Assembly (NCBI GenBank): GCA_964568735.1
Contig: CAZMRF010000044.1
Location: forward strand, 1 to 42,503
Source of the DNA: CAZMRF01 sp964568735
GTDB taxonomy: Bacteria > Acidobacteriota > Polarisedimenticolia > JACPZX01
DNA length: 42,503 nucleotides
Reading direction: 5' to 3'
Part shown: one piece after another, positions 26,845-36,222 of the stretch
How the letters are laid out: the number at the start of each line of letters is the position of its first letter
Position numbering within the stretch: position 1 is the first letter of the stretch
The notes under the pieces: model-generated
Databases searched by the model: none
What the model was told of the DNA's origin: nothing
What the model saw: the letters and a program-made list of their open reading frames with translations, nothing else
Position numbers and translations under genes: made by a program

Positions 26845-29800
26845 TCACTCCGGAGCTTCCCCCGCGATCCCGACCGGCTCGGGGGGTGGTTCGGCCGCAC
26901 CCGGAGGGGGAGCGACCTTCTGTGCCGCGACTAGGCCGAATGCCAGGCGCATGTGGGGTGCGACGAAGTTGCTCGCGCCGCTGGCGTTGTAACCTTCGCG
27001 CCCATCGCGGATCGTCACGACGCCCAGGTCCACGTCGTCGAAGACGCTATTGCCCCAGTTGAAATAGGGCGTCGGCTGGAACACCCATGAGGAGTTGAGG
27101 CTGCTCGGACGCCAGTTCACGATGTAGTCCTGGCCGGCCTCGAAGGTGAAACGGATCGGCAGGTCGTTCCAGGCAAGGCCGATACCGCCGGCGGTCGCCG
27201 TCGCCGAGGCCAGAATCGGTCCAGGCGCCGCGGATACGCCTTGGCCCAGGTAGATCACGACGTCAAACGACTGTTCTACGAGGGACATGCGAAGACCGAC
27301 GGAGGTGATCGCGAAGGCGGCGTCGGCGGTCAGGTATATCGAACGGCCGGTTCCCGGCCCGCCCGTGAAGAGCTGCTCCCCTGTTCCCGGATCGAGGTCG
27401 ATGATCAGCAGGCTCCTTAGCGTGATGATCCCGGCGTCGGTCACACCACCGGGCACGACCAGTACCTGGCCGGAGCTCCCCGACAGCGGCACACCACCGA
27501 CCGTCGCCGACGCCTCGACGGTGATGTCGCCCAGGATCGTGGGCACTCCGGGGATCGAGAACGTTCCATCGGCCGCCGTCGTGCTCGCGAGGCCCAGCGT
27601 GCTGACCGCCGCGCCCTCGACGGGCATCCCGGCTTCGTTGACGACCAGCCCGACGACCGTGGTCAGCGGATCGGGAATGACGTTGAGGGTCACATCCTGG
27701 GCCATGCCAACGTTGTTTCCTCGATCCAGCGCTTGTGCCCCCAGCACCAGTGTTGCGACCCCGACCGGGACGGAGACTGCAAACTCATACGGGGCCGAGC
27801 TGTCGGTCGCGGCCACGCTGGCGTTCATCAGCAAATGGACGAGGGTGACGGCCACGTCGTCACTCGCATCCACGGTGACATGGATGGTGCTTCCCTCGAT
27901 AACCGTGGAGCCCGATGGCGGGGTCAGGATCCGGACCGTTGGAGGAATCCCGGCGTTGTCGGGCAGGTCGAGGTATTGACCGATGTAAAGACGTGAGTTC
28001 CCGGTCGATCCGTTCTCCGTGATGGAGAGGTCCGCCGTGAGATAGACGTACGTGCTGTCCACCGCGATCCCCGTGCCGTTGTCGTCGCGGAATTTCCTGA
28101 AGTCCAGGATTGCCTTCGGGACGGGGCTTCCCGGGCTGTCGACATTGATGATGGGGACCCCGTTTACGAAGAAGACGTCCGCCCCGAATGCGAAGCTCCC
28201 CGCCAGCGCGACGTCCATCAGGAGACCGCCCGTGCTCCTCGGAGTGAACGCCCTGACGACTGGCTGGTTGGGATCGGTGAGAGCTACCGATGTGAAGCTG
28301 TTCGAGAAGTCGGCGACGAAGGCGAAGTCTCCCGACAGAGCCACATCCCGAGCATCGCCCGTGACCACCAACCCGCGCGGGCTCGGGCTCGATGGGCTGC
28401 TGATGTCCGCAACCTCCACTCCGGTCGTACCCTCGGCGATGACGGCGAGCGGCGATCCGATTTCGACGTCAACGCCCTTCGCCGCTCCTCTTGTCGCCAT
28501 CGAGGCGACGATCACCGGAGTTGAAGGGTTGCTGATGTCGATGATCTGCAGCCCGGTCGTGCCATCGGCCACGTAGGCTAGTCCGCCGACCACCGACACG
28601 TCCTGCGCCGTACCCGGCGTATCGACGGCACTCAGGAAGGCCGGGCTCGCGGGAATCGTGACGTCCAGGAGCCTCAGGCCGGCACTGCCATCGGCGACGA
28701 GGACCGTGTTCCCGACCACCTTGACGTCGTTGGCGTTCCCCGGCGTGTCGATGGCCCCAACGATGAGTGGATTGTTGCGGTTCGATACGTCCACGATCTG
28801 CAACCCGGTCGCACCGGCCGCGACGTACGCGTAGTCGCCCGCCACATCCACGTTGTTCGCGAATCCCGGTACGCTCACGAACGACAGCGCCGTGGGGGCG
28901 AAGGTCCGAACGAGGCCCTCGCTCCGGACTGAGAATCCGCTGTTGGTCACGGTAATCGTGCACGTGCCGTCGAAGCCTGCGAAGACCTCACCGGGCTGGC
29001 CGCCGAAGCTGCAGACAGCGAGGTCGCTGGAGGAGTAGTTGGTACCCTTCCCGGTCGGGGTCAGATCGAGATCGAAGCCGTCGACCAGGTGGCCGGTCAC
29101 GTGAAGCTTCACGGATGCCACCCCGATGATCGTGTTGAGCGTCAGAGCGAATACCTGCGGCGCGACCTCGATCGAGGCGAGCGCCTGGCCCAGGTTGAAG
29201 CTGGCCGGGTCGGTGGGATCGCTTCCGGTGGCGACCTCGAGGGCATCACGGATGCCGTCGCCGTCCGTGTCCGCGGCGAGCGGCGAGGTGACGTAGCCGT
29301 CCAATCCAGGCACGACCTCCTCTCCGTCACCGATGCCGTCATCGTCCGTATCGGCCTTCCGAAAATCGGTTCCGAAGTCGAGGAGCTCCTGCCTGTTCGT
29401 CAGCCCGTCCCTATCCGGGTCCTCGAAGGCGTCCACGGGGTCGTTGGGATTCAGACCGCTGGCGACCTCCACGTCGTCGGGGATCCCGTCCGCGTCGGTG
29501 TCCGCGCTTGAGAGCGCGACGATGGCCCTGACGAGACCGGCCGCGCCTTCGTGGGTGGCCTGGATCACGACGGTGCCGCTCGCCACGGCTGTGAGCCTTC
29601 CATCAGGGCTCACCGTGACGAGGGCCGAGTTGCTCGTCGTGTAGGTCGTTCCGGAGATGCTCGCGGTGACGTCCCCTTCCGAGCCGTCGGGATAGGCTGC
29701 GGTCACGGTCAATTGCAAAGTCTCGCCCGCCGCGGTGAAGGACACGGGCCCGGGGGCGATGCTCAGCGACACGGGGATTTGCGTGACCGGTCCGAGGACG

Positions 29801-30159
29801 ATGTCCGGCAGGTTCACGACGCCGTTGGCGGAAAGCGTGAAGAGGGCCGATTCCCCCGAAGTGGTGATTCCGTTGCGTACGCAGGTGGCTCGCGCGCGAA
29901 CCTGTCCGAAGTTCGCAGGCACGTTCGGGAGGACCCAGGAGCCGTCTGAGTTTACCTGGACGTTGCGGTTGAGCACGCTGACCGTGCAGTTCTCATCGAG
30001 CTGGGCGAGGGCCACCGGGGAGAGGGTGGGCAGGAAGATTGCCAGCAGCGCTCCGAGGATGTAGCGAGATCCAGAGCGTATGCCGATCGCCTCACTGCAG
30101 AGCCGCTCACCCAACCTTCCGGCTCGAGCTTCCACGACCTTCAGCGCGAGACGTCTCAT
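26845..30159 (-). CDS. exported multi-domain protein with BIG2, TSP3-like and LVIVD repeats
   Basis: 1104-residue exported protein. The signal segment is YILGALLAIFLPTLSPVALAQ (about 33-53). A BIG2-like Ig domain (about 130-215) precedes Asp-rich thrombospondin type 3-like calcium-binding loops (DTDADGIPDDVEV, DPDRDGLTNRQEL, DTDDDGIGDGEEV; about 220-325). About five LVIVD/beta-propeller repeats (YVAAGATGLQIVDVSNRNNP and related; about 425-640) follow, then Ig-like and carboxypeptidase-regulatory-like domains and a C-terminal beta-rich domain. The start ATG 30159 overlaps the upstream stop as ATGA, so translation is coupled to the di-heme cytochrome gene. This suggests the two products work together outside the cytoplasm, perhaps with this protein as scaffold. 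The C-terminus has no recognised anchor. Confidence 0.88.
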   Translation of the reverse strand: MRRLALKVVEARAGRLGERLCSEAIGIRSGSRYILGALLAIFLPTLSPVALAQLDENCTVSVLNRNVQVNSDGSWVLPNVPANFGQVRARATCVRNGITTSGESALFTLSANGVVNLPDIVLGPVTQIPVSLSIAPGPVSFTAAGETLQLTVTAAYPDGSEGDVTASISGTTYTTSNSALVTVSPDGRLTAVASGTVVIQATHEGAAGLVRAIVALSSADTDADGIPDDVEVASGLNPNDPVDAFEDPDRDGLTNRQELLDFGTDFRKADTDDDGIGDGEEVVPGLDGYVTSPLAADTDGDGIRDALEVATGSDPTDPASFNLGQALASIEVAPQVFALTLNTIIGVASVKLHVTGHLVDGFDLDLTPTGKGTNYSSSDLAVCSFGGQPGEVFAGFDGTCTITVTNSGFSVRSEGLVRTFAPTALSFVSVPGFANNVDVAGDYAYVAAGATGLQIVDVSNRNNPLIVGAIDTPGNANDVKVVGNTVLVADGSAGLRLLDVTIPASPAFLSAVDTPGTAQDVSVVGGLAYVADGTTGLQIIDISNPSTPVIVASMATRGAAKGVDVEIGSPLAVIAEGTTGVEVADISSPSSPSPRGLVVTGDARDVALSGDFAFVADFSNSFTSVALTDPNQPVVRAFTPRSTGGLLMDVALAGSFAFGADVFFVNGVPIINVDSPGSPVPKAILDFRKFRDDNGTGIAVDSTYVYLTADLSITENGSTGNSRLYIGQYLDLPDNAGIPPTVRILTPPSGSTVIEGSTIHVTVDASDDVAVTLVHLLMNASVAATDSSAPYEFAVSVPVGVATLVLGAQALDRGNNVGMAQDVTLNVIPDPLTTVVGLVVNEAGMPVEGAAVSTLGLASTTAADGTFSIPGVPTILGDITVEASATVGGVPLSGSSGQVLVVPGGVTDAGIITLRSLLIIDLDPGTGEQLFTGGPGTGRSIYLTADAAFAITSVGLRMSLVEQSFDVVIYLGQGVSAAPGPILASATATAGGIGLAWNDLPIRFTFEAGQDYIVNWRPSSLNSSWVFQPTPYFNWGNSVFDDVDLGVVTIRDGREGYNASGASNFVAPHMRLAFGLVAAQKVAPPPGAAEPPPEPVGIAGEAPE

Positions 30160-31820
30160 GGCGAGAGATCCCCACTGCGATTCTGCGCGACCTGTCGCGG
30201 CGGCCATGGTCTTGCATCGTAGTGCTCATCCACGATGAGCTCCCGCGTGCCGGGCGGAAGCACTTGAAGCGTCTTCAGGAACTCCACGATTGAATCCTGC
30301 TCCGCCGCCACCAGAGCCTCAAAGGCCTGCCGGGCCTCCTGGGCCTCGCCGTCATGCCCGAGCACCGCCTCGCGCAGGGTCGTGAAAAGTCCGTTGTGGA
30401 AGTAAGGGGGCTCATTCGCCGCGCCCCACAGGCGCTTCGTGAGGAATCGGCAGTTGCCGGCCCTGAACTTCTCCGACCACTGGGACTGGTTCATGTCGAG
30501 CGACTCGGAGACCACACCGGGGGCGCACATCTCGTGAAGCTTGAAATCCGTGTAGGCCTCGACCCAGACCCTGCCGGAGGCGTCGGGGCGCCGGCGGGGC
30601 TGCGGGAGGGCGTCGCTCGAGAGGTCCACGGCGACCTCGGCCGTCTCGCCGCTTCGCAGGTTCCCGGGCGGATTGAAGGGGCTGGGCTCGGTGAAGATCC
30701 ACCCTCGATTGTCGAGCGGCAGGCGTGGGGTGTGGCACGAGGCGCATCCAACCGTTTCGAAGAGCTGCTCACCCTGGCGGACCGCGCGCTCGACCTCGGG
30801 GTCGCGAGGGATCACGCGACCAGGGACCTGGAGCGTCGCCTGATACACGGTCACCGCGGTGACGTCCGCGCGCGTCATCTCGTTCACGAAGCCGTCGCCG
30901 TCGGGATCCATGTCCCGGCCGAATCGCTCGGTGGACTGGATGCCATGATGCTGGTTGAAGGCCGTGTTCGTGAAATCCCGGAGCGAGATCACGTTGCTCG
31001 CCTGGTGCCAGGGGCGTATGGCGAGCGTGGGGGGATTGTGGGAGTCGGTGGATACGAGGCTGAGCCGCCCCAAGCCCTCCACTTTCGAGGTGTCCCACAG
31101 GCCGGAGGAGCCGAGCGTCAGCCGGCCGAAGTGCACCCCCTTCGCGACGAGGTCCCTGGTCTCGCCGCGCCGGATCGTGTCGCGGATCCCCTCCAGCTCC
31201 TCGGTCATCTGCCGGGCAATCATCTCGAGATAGCCCGCGCCGAAAAGGCCCGTCGTCGCGCGGAGGTTGGCCATGCCCTGCAACGTCGCCGCCTCTCCGC
31301 TCTCATCGAAGGTGCCGGCCGTAGGAAGCGTGTCGTCCGGGTCGAAGGTTGCGAAATCGAATCGGTGTCCCAGCACGAAAACGTTTGTCACGAAATCCCC
31401 GCCACCACCCGAGATCCCATGCGGCGCGTTGTGGCAGCCGAAACAGGAGTTCGCATCGGGTCCCGACACGCGGTTGAAGGCGCGAGCCCCCTCGAGCGGT
31501 CGCGTGGCATCGGATACGGGACGGCCCGTCCCCTTCGTCAAGGGACGCCCGCCCCCCTCCTGCGCGGTCCAGTTCGCGTTGAAGAGGAGCGCCCCGTGGG
31601 CAACCAACTCGCTGAGAGGCATCGAGATTTCAGCCCCGTCCTGAAGGTGGACTGGAACGGCAACTTCACGTCCGATGGGCGACAGTGGCTGCTGCGCGGG
31701 CGAGGGCTTCACTGCAGCCAGCACGGCGCCCTGTCCAGCGACCGCGAGAACGAAGATCAGCCCACCGCTGACCCATCCGCTCGCACGCTCGCGGCCCGCC
31801 TCACATTCACATGTCTTCAA
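30156..31820 (-). CDS. exported di-heme cytochrome, peroxidase-like (DHOR family)
   Basis: 554-residue exported c-type cytochrome of the di-heme oxidoreductase (putative peroxidase) group. After an N-terminal signal/anchor (GLIFVLAVAGQGAVLAAV, about 20-37) there are two heme-binding motifs, CFGCH (about 125) and CASCH (about 356). The segment between and around them has family features such as FGAGYLEMI, WGAANEPPYFHNGLFTTLREAV and the terminal SIVEFLKTLQVLPPG. The likely start is TTG 31820; no ATG or GTG fits better in frame before the signal segment, and AGGA lies about 11 nt upstream. It is the third gene of the exported-protein operon and overlaps the LVIVD gene by 4 nt. The substrate is unknown. 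Confidence 0.88.
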   Translation of the reverse strand: MKTCECEAGRERASGWVSGGLIFVLAVAGQGAVLAAVKPSPAQQPLSPIGREVAVPVHLQDGAEISMPLSELVAHGALLFNANWTAQEGGGRPLTKGTGRPVSDATRPLEGARAFNRVSGPDANSCFGCHNAPHGISGGGGDFVTNVFVLGHRFDFATFDPDDTLPTAGTFDESGEAATLQGMANLRATTGLFGAGYLEMIARQMTEELEGIRDTIRRGETRDLVAKGVHFGRLTLGSSGLWDTSKVEGLGRLSLVSTDSHNPPTLAIRPWHQASNVISLRDFTNTAFNQHHGIQSTERFGRDMDPDGDGFVNEMTRADVTAVTVYQATLQVPGRVIPRDPEVERAVRQGEQLFETVGCASCHTPRLPLDNRGWIFTEPSPFNPPGNLRSGETAEVAVDLSSDALPQPRRRPDASGRVWVEAYTDFKLHEMCAPGVVSESLDMNQSQWSEKFRAGNCRFLTKRLWGAANEPPYFHNGLFTTLREAVLGHDGEAQEARQAFEALVAAEQDSIVEFLKTLQVLPPGTRELIVDEHYDARPWPPRQVAQNRSGDLSP

Positions 31821-31892
31821 GCGTCAACTCGTCCTGCGCTGCCTGCCTGGCCTCCGGAGATCCCTCCGTCCAGGGCGTGAAACGGCGCGCGG

Positions 31893-32495
31893 TCAATAGG
31901 GATCGCTCCGGCTGAACTCCATCAGCTCTCCCATGGGATCGATCGTAAAGACCTGGAAGTCCCCCCTCCTCTCCGGGAGGGCATACTCGAAATAGAGATA
32001 GAGGCACCGCATCCGCTCAACCCGTACCCTGGAGCTGGGGAAAGCGGCGGGGAGATCCGATCTCGTCTGCCTCTCATTCGCGATGATCGCAGCCAGCTCG
32101 GCCTCCGTGAGAACATGCGCAGGGCACTTCATGTGACCCGCAACCTGGGCTCCCTCCGGAACGAGCGGCGGCATGAGGGAGTCGATGCCGTTCATCGCAT
32201 CGACGATCACGCCATTCTGGTTGAGCTTGAAGATGTTCATCTTGTCAGGGGTCTCGGGAAGACTGAACTCGATGTAAACGTAATGACACCCCTCTCGTCG
32301 CACGCTCCATCGAGAATGCGCGAAGGCCGCGGGAAGGTCGGTCCTCGCCGCACGCTCTGTATCGATGATCGCCTTCACCCGCGCGTCATCGAGCGTGGGC
32401 GCGACGCACACGGGCTGTGCGTGAACGGGCGTGACGAGCATCCAGAGCATTCCCGCGAGAGTTGCCATGACGCCCAGGCGCGCTTGGTTTCGCAT
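31893..32495 (-). CDS. exported protein with two tandem copies of a novel repeat
   Basis: 200-residue exported protein: signal peptide VMATLAGMLWMLVTPVHAQ (about 9-27) then two homologous units of about 65 residues (34-100 and 129-192). Shared positions include an ER..R.DLPAAF segment, SR..V.R, C.Y.Y.E, LPE and a final F.....G. In each unit a cysteine lies exactly 40 residues before the CxYxY cysteine (C30/C70 and C124/C164), suggesting one disulfide per unit. I do not recognise the family. ATG 32495 has GAGGAG 8 nt upstream. It begins 26 nt after the stop of the large Ig-like gene and ends 72 nt before the cytochrome gene, so it belongs to the same operon. Confidence 0.85.
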   Translation of the reverse strand: MRNQARLGVMATLAGMLWMLVTPVHAQPVCVAPTLDDARVKAIIDTERAARTDLPAAFAHSRWSVRREGCHYVYIEFSLPETPDKMNIFKLNQNGVIVDAMNGIDSLMPPLVPEGAQVAGHMKCPAHVLTEAELAAIIANERQTRSDLPAAFPSSRVRVERMRCLYLYFEYALPERRGDFQVFTIDPMGELMEFSRSDPY

Positions 32496-32521
32496 CCCTC
32501 CGACTCCTCGCTCGTGGCGTA

Positions 32522-35500
32522 TCATGGGATGCAGCCCGGAACGAAGCTGTTCCCATAGTTCTTTTGGTGGGTGATCCCGGCATCCACCGCAGCCTGGCAC
32601 GTCGCATCTCCCATGCAATCGGCAGCTCGCAGGCACGCCACCCCAGCTCTGGAAGCATCGCACTCACCCTGGGCCACCTGGCTGGGATCCCTGAATCTGG
32701 GCCGGGTGGGAGTGCATTCCGCCGCGCCGGTCGGACAGTCTATCTGTGAAAAGTGCGCCTGCTCGTGGACTTCGGCGCAATGCCTGACGATGTTCTGGCC
32801 CGGACTGCCGAAGGGAAAGCCGCTTCCGATGCATACCGTCTTCATGGTGTTGCAGCAGACCACGAACCCTCCGGTGAAGGTATCGATGGCACAGCACTCC
32901 GCGTTCGTCTTCGGAGGGACTATCGTTCCATTCTTGCAATCGGCGCATTTCTGCGGAGGCTTGTGGCTGTCGTCTGGAGCACAGACGTTTGCCTTACAAC
33001 TCTTGCACACAGGGCAGTCGGCCACCGTCCCGTTTGCCGCCGGATCCCCTCCGCAGTGCCAGCCGGCCTTGAGCACACCGACGCCGGGGTCCGAGCGAAT
33101 GACAAGGCCGTCCTCGCTGACTCGTCCTGTGCCGATCGCGACGAACGAGCCGATGTCATGATCGAAGGAGTACATCTCGGTCACGGCTCTCGGCGCCAAT
33201 CCGTCGACGTTGGGCAGCGTGATCGGCGCGGGCGGATTGAAGACGGCTCCCGCCGGCTGGATCGTCACGATGAAGCGCGGCTGCTGCCCGAAGCCCGGCA
33301 CCATCGGTACCTTGTCGCCATGAACGACCGTGACGCTGACACAGCCGCTCTTCGACCCGCCGGGGAAGGTCACCTGTCCCGGGCCGAAGCTCAGGGAGAA
33401 GCCCGGTGCTTCGGGGATGGTCAGCGTGCCTCCCCCGCTGGTCTGGGTCACGCAGAGCTTGTTGACGGGATTCAGCGGGAGGAGGTAGATCGGCATGCCG
33501 ACGGTATTCGTGCGCCCTGAAACCGTCACGACGTCGTACTCGAGCGATGGAAACTCGCCCGGGGCCTGGGCGGTCGTGCCATCCACCAGGAGCTTGACGA
33601 AGCCCACGGGCGCTCCAGGGATCAGGAACTGACCCTCCGCGTCCGTCTGCACGGCGGGGACGCTCTGCAACACGCTCATGTTTGCATGCAGAGCGTTCGT
33701 CAGCACGGCGCGGATCGTGACCCCCGGGATCGGGACATTGCTGTTGTCGAGCACGACGCCGGAGATCGAGGTCTGCGCCGGGTCGCCTGCCACGCGCCCT
33801 GATGCCTTGAAGGCTATCGGGAGCCCCTGGCTCGACGGGAAGCCGGCCTCGACGACGTTGTTGGCCTCGCCTTCCAGCAGCCCCAGCGTTAGCGTCGCCG
33901 CGGCGCGGCCGTCGGAGTCGGTATTGACGGTGAAGCTCGGGGCCCCATCGAAGGATCCGCCGCCTTCGACGACCGTGAAGGTCACAGGGACGTCCCCGAG
34001 CCGGTTGTTGCCGCCGTCGACGACGACAGCGATCAAGGGCTTGGGAAGAGGCTCGCCGATCACGCCGATCTGGCCATTGCCGGTGTCCACGACGATTCGC
34101 CCGGGTGCACCCTGCGTGCCGGAGGCCGTGAAGAGCGCCGTCCCGGCGAAGCCGACCGCGTAGGCCTCAACGGCATTCGCGCCGGCTCCCGCCCGCGCCC
34201 CCAGCGTCCACTCCACCTGGGCCTGCCCGAGAGCATTGGTCGTCGTGAGAACCGATGCCGCAGGCGGCCCGCCGGCAGCGACCATTCCGTCGTTCTGGAG
34301 GACCTTGAAGATGACCGTCGTGTCCGATATCGGGTCTCCCATCGAATCCTCCAGCACGACGACAAGAGGATTCTGGAGCAGCGAGCCGATCGCGCCTGAC
34401 TGGTTGTTCCCGGAGAGGATCCGAATCCGGGCCTCCAGGCCCGGCGCCTCCCGCATCACCGTGATCTCCGTCGTGGCGGCGTTTCCGACCCGATCGGTCC
34501 CGACCGCCTGGATGACGTTGTCTCCCAGCGCCAGCGGCACATCGCTCGCCAGGAAGGTCCGGTTCGCCACCAGCGCGGCCGAGCCGTTCACCGTCACCTG
34601 GGCCTGATGCTCATTCACCGTTCCCACCACGATGTCGTTCACGATGCCAGCGACGCCAATCGTGGTGTCGGTGGTCACGAACTGATCAGGAGGCGACGTG
34701 ATCGTCACGTGGGGAGGCGTCGTATCCAGAGTGACCTGGATGCTGGCGACACCTGCGACTCCGGACGGAGCCGTAGCGCTCGCGGTCACGACGTTCGGCC
34801 CCTCGGCCAGGGGAATCGCCGCGCTGAAGCCGCCGTTCACCACGGCAGCCGGAATCCCATTCACCGCCACCGTTGCTGTCGGGTCGTCCACCGTGCCCGT
34901 CACGGTCGTGGGAGTGATGTTGAGGTAGCTCAGGTTGGCCGGGGCCGTGATGGTCACCTTCGGGAGGCGCAGAAAGGTGATCATGAGATCCGACGTCATG
35001 GTGTTGTCCGCGAGGTCGACGGCCTCGACGGCGACCGCGTTCTCTCCCTCCTGCAAGCTGACCGGGCAGAGGAATGTCGCAAGAGATACCGACGGGACAT
35101 CGCCCGGGCAGGTGACGCTCGCGACTCCGGAGAGGGCGTCGGTGACGGTTCCCGTGGCCGTGATCTGTGAGGTATGGAGCGTTATCCCATTGGGTGGCGC
35201 GGCGATGGCCACGATGGGAGGTGTCATGTCGATGTCGAGGCTGACCGAGGCGCTCGCCGTGTTCCCCGCCTCATCTATCACGGTTCCCGTAACGACCTGG
35301 TCGCGCCCTTCTACGCCGACCAGGACCGGATCCGGGCACGTCACGCGGCTCGTGGCGTCCGAGCACGCGAAGGTCACGAGAACAGGCGTGTTGTTCCAAC
35401 CGTCCGAGTTCGCCGGCGGAGAGAGGCTCGTGACTATGGATGGGTTGTCGTTGTCGATACCGATGATCTCCACGGTGATCGCCGCACCGGGGGCGCTGCG

Positions 35501-35914
35501 CAGCTCGATGCTGAAATCGTTGTGCTGTTGTGGGGCTACGGGCTTCTCGATGAACCTGACAGTCTGGTTGAAGTCGCGAGGCCGCACGACCTGGATCCCG
35601 TTCAGCGTGATGACGGCGCCGGAGATGAGCTTGAGATCCTGGTGCCCCGGTCCCCCGTTGGCGACTCTGATGAAGTAGGTCGCGTTGGGATTCAGCACGT
35701 CGAAGGCTCGGTGCTCGATCTGCGGTGCGGCGGTGGCGCGGACGAACTGCTCCGGGCCGAAGACGGTGAACTCGCCAGCGCGCGAGGAACCGGTCCAGAG
35801 GAGTAGAAGGGGAAGAATCAGAACCAGTGAACGGTAGAGGGAGCCGTTGTGCGGTTTTCTGCCGGGACAGGCCCTCCGCTTGTCAGCCGGCGAGGGCCCT
35901 TCGGTACAGTCCAT
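32522..35914 (-). CDS. large exported Ig-like repeat protein with Cys-rich HExxH C-terminal domain
   Basis: 1130-residue exported protein. The hydrophobic signal lies at about 27-45 (SLVLILPLLLLWTGSSRAG). Successive Ig-like/Big-type modules follow, several starting with DTTPPHVTITSPPD-like sequence, then invasin-like modules (VVLEDSMGDPISDTTVIFKV), a carboxypeptidase-regulatory-like module (SISGVVLDNSNVPIPGVTIR), and a Cys-rich C-terminal region of about 150 residues. That region has the zinc-metallopeptidase-like motif HEQAH (about 1050-1054) followed by QGECDASRAGVACL. Similar HExxH/EC-containing tails occur at the ends of some secreted polymorphic proteins. ATG 35914 is the only ATG before the signal and has no Shine-Dalgarno; a TTG at 35947 is possible. 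It is the first gene of the exported-protein operon. Confidence 0.86.
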   Translation of the reverse strand: MDCTEGPSPADKRRACPGRKPHNGSLYRSLVLILPLLLLWTGSSRAGEFTVFGPEQFVRATAAPQIEHRAFDVLNPNATYFIRVANGGPGHQDLKLISGAVITLNGIQVVRPRDFNQTVRFIEKPVAPQQHNDFSIELRSAPGAAITVEIIGIDNDNPSIVTSLSPPANSDGWNNTPVLVTFACSDATSRVTCPDPVLVGVEGRDQVVTGTVIDEAGNTASASVSLDIDMTPPIVAIAAPPNGITLHTSQITATGTVTDALSGVASVTCPGDVPSVSLATFLCPVSLQEGENAVAVEAVDLADNTMTSDLMITFLRLPKVTITAPANLSYLNITPTTVTGTVDDPTATVAVNGIPAAVVNGGFSAAIPLAEGPNVVTASATAPSGVAGVASIQVTLDTTPPHVTITSPPDQFVTTDTTIGVAGIVNDIVVGTVNEHQAQVTVNGSAALVANRTFLASDVPLALGDNVIQAVGTDRVGNAATTEITVMREAPGLEARIRILSGNNQSGAIGSLLQNPLVVVLEDSMGDPISDTTVIFKVLQNDGMVAAGGPPAASVLTTTNALGQAQVEWTLGARAGAGANAVEAYAVGFAGTALFTASGTQGAPGRIVVDTGNGQIGVIGEPLPKPLIAVVVDGGNNRLGDVPVTFTVVEGGGSFDGAPSFTVNTDSDGRAAATLTLGLLEGEANNVVEAGFPSSQGLPIAFKASGRVAGDPAQTSISGVVLDNSNVPIPGVTIRAVLTNALHANMSVLQSVPAVQTDAEGQFLIPGAPVGFVKLLVDGTTAQAPGEFPSLEYDVVTVSGRTNTVGMPIYLLPLNPVNKLCVTQTSGGGTLTIPEAPGFSLSFGPGQVTFPGGSKSGCVSVTVVHGDKVPMVPGFGQQPRFIVTIQPAGAVFNPPAPITLPNVDGLAPRAVTEMYSFDHDIGSFVAIGTGRVSEDGLVIRSDPGVGVLKAGWHCGGDPAANGTVADCPVCKSCKANVCAPDDSHKPPQKCADCKNGTIVPPKTNAECCAIDTFTGGFVVCCNTMKTVCIGSGFPFGSPGQNIVRHCAEVHEQAHFSQIDCPTGAAECTPTRPRFRDPSQVAQGECDASRAGVACLRAADCMGDATCQAAVDAGITHQKNYGNSFVPGCIP

Positions 35915-35984
35915 CAGGTGCAACTGCGGGCGCGCTGCATTCGGCAATGGGGACCAACCTGGTGAATCGCGTGGAGTACCGCCC

Positions 35985-36014
35985 CTTATACCAGAGCGGA
36001 CTCGAGCCTGTCAA
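35985..36014 (-). promoter_or_regulatory. near-consensus promoter of the exported-protein operon
   Basis: On the minus strand TTGACA (36014-36009) and TATAAG (35990-35985) are 18 nt apart, with TGG before the -10 forming an extended -10. The expected start is near 35978, about 64 nt before ATG 35914. No obvious operator repeat was found. The rest of the 308-nt divergent interval shows only the GGAG site of the plus-strand gene. Confidence 0.7.
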
Positions 36015-36222
36015 GGCTTGGGCGTACTGAACTGCACCAGTTTTCTCGGTGACTCGTTCGCATGAGTCCAGCCGACAGGGCTGGAGTTGTTCGACTGCGA
36101 TAGCAGACCTGCTCGAGCTCCACCTGCACCCGATTTGCGGCTCGGGAACAGGGAATCTCGTGGTAGAGTCAATCTGGACAACCGTTACGTACCCTCCTGC
36201 CGATGACAAAGGAGAAGCATCA

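Noticed and set aside
29089..29511. Small plus-strand ORF over the TSP3-like repeats
   Set aside because: Antisense of Asp-rich repeats gives artificial Val/Arg-rich sequence.
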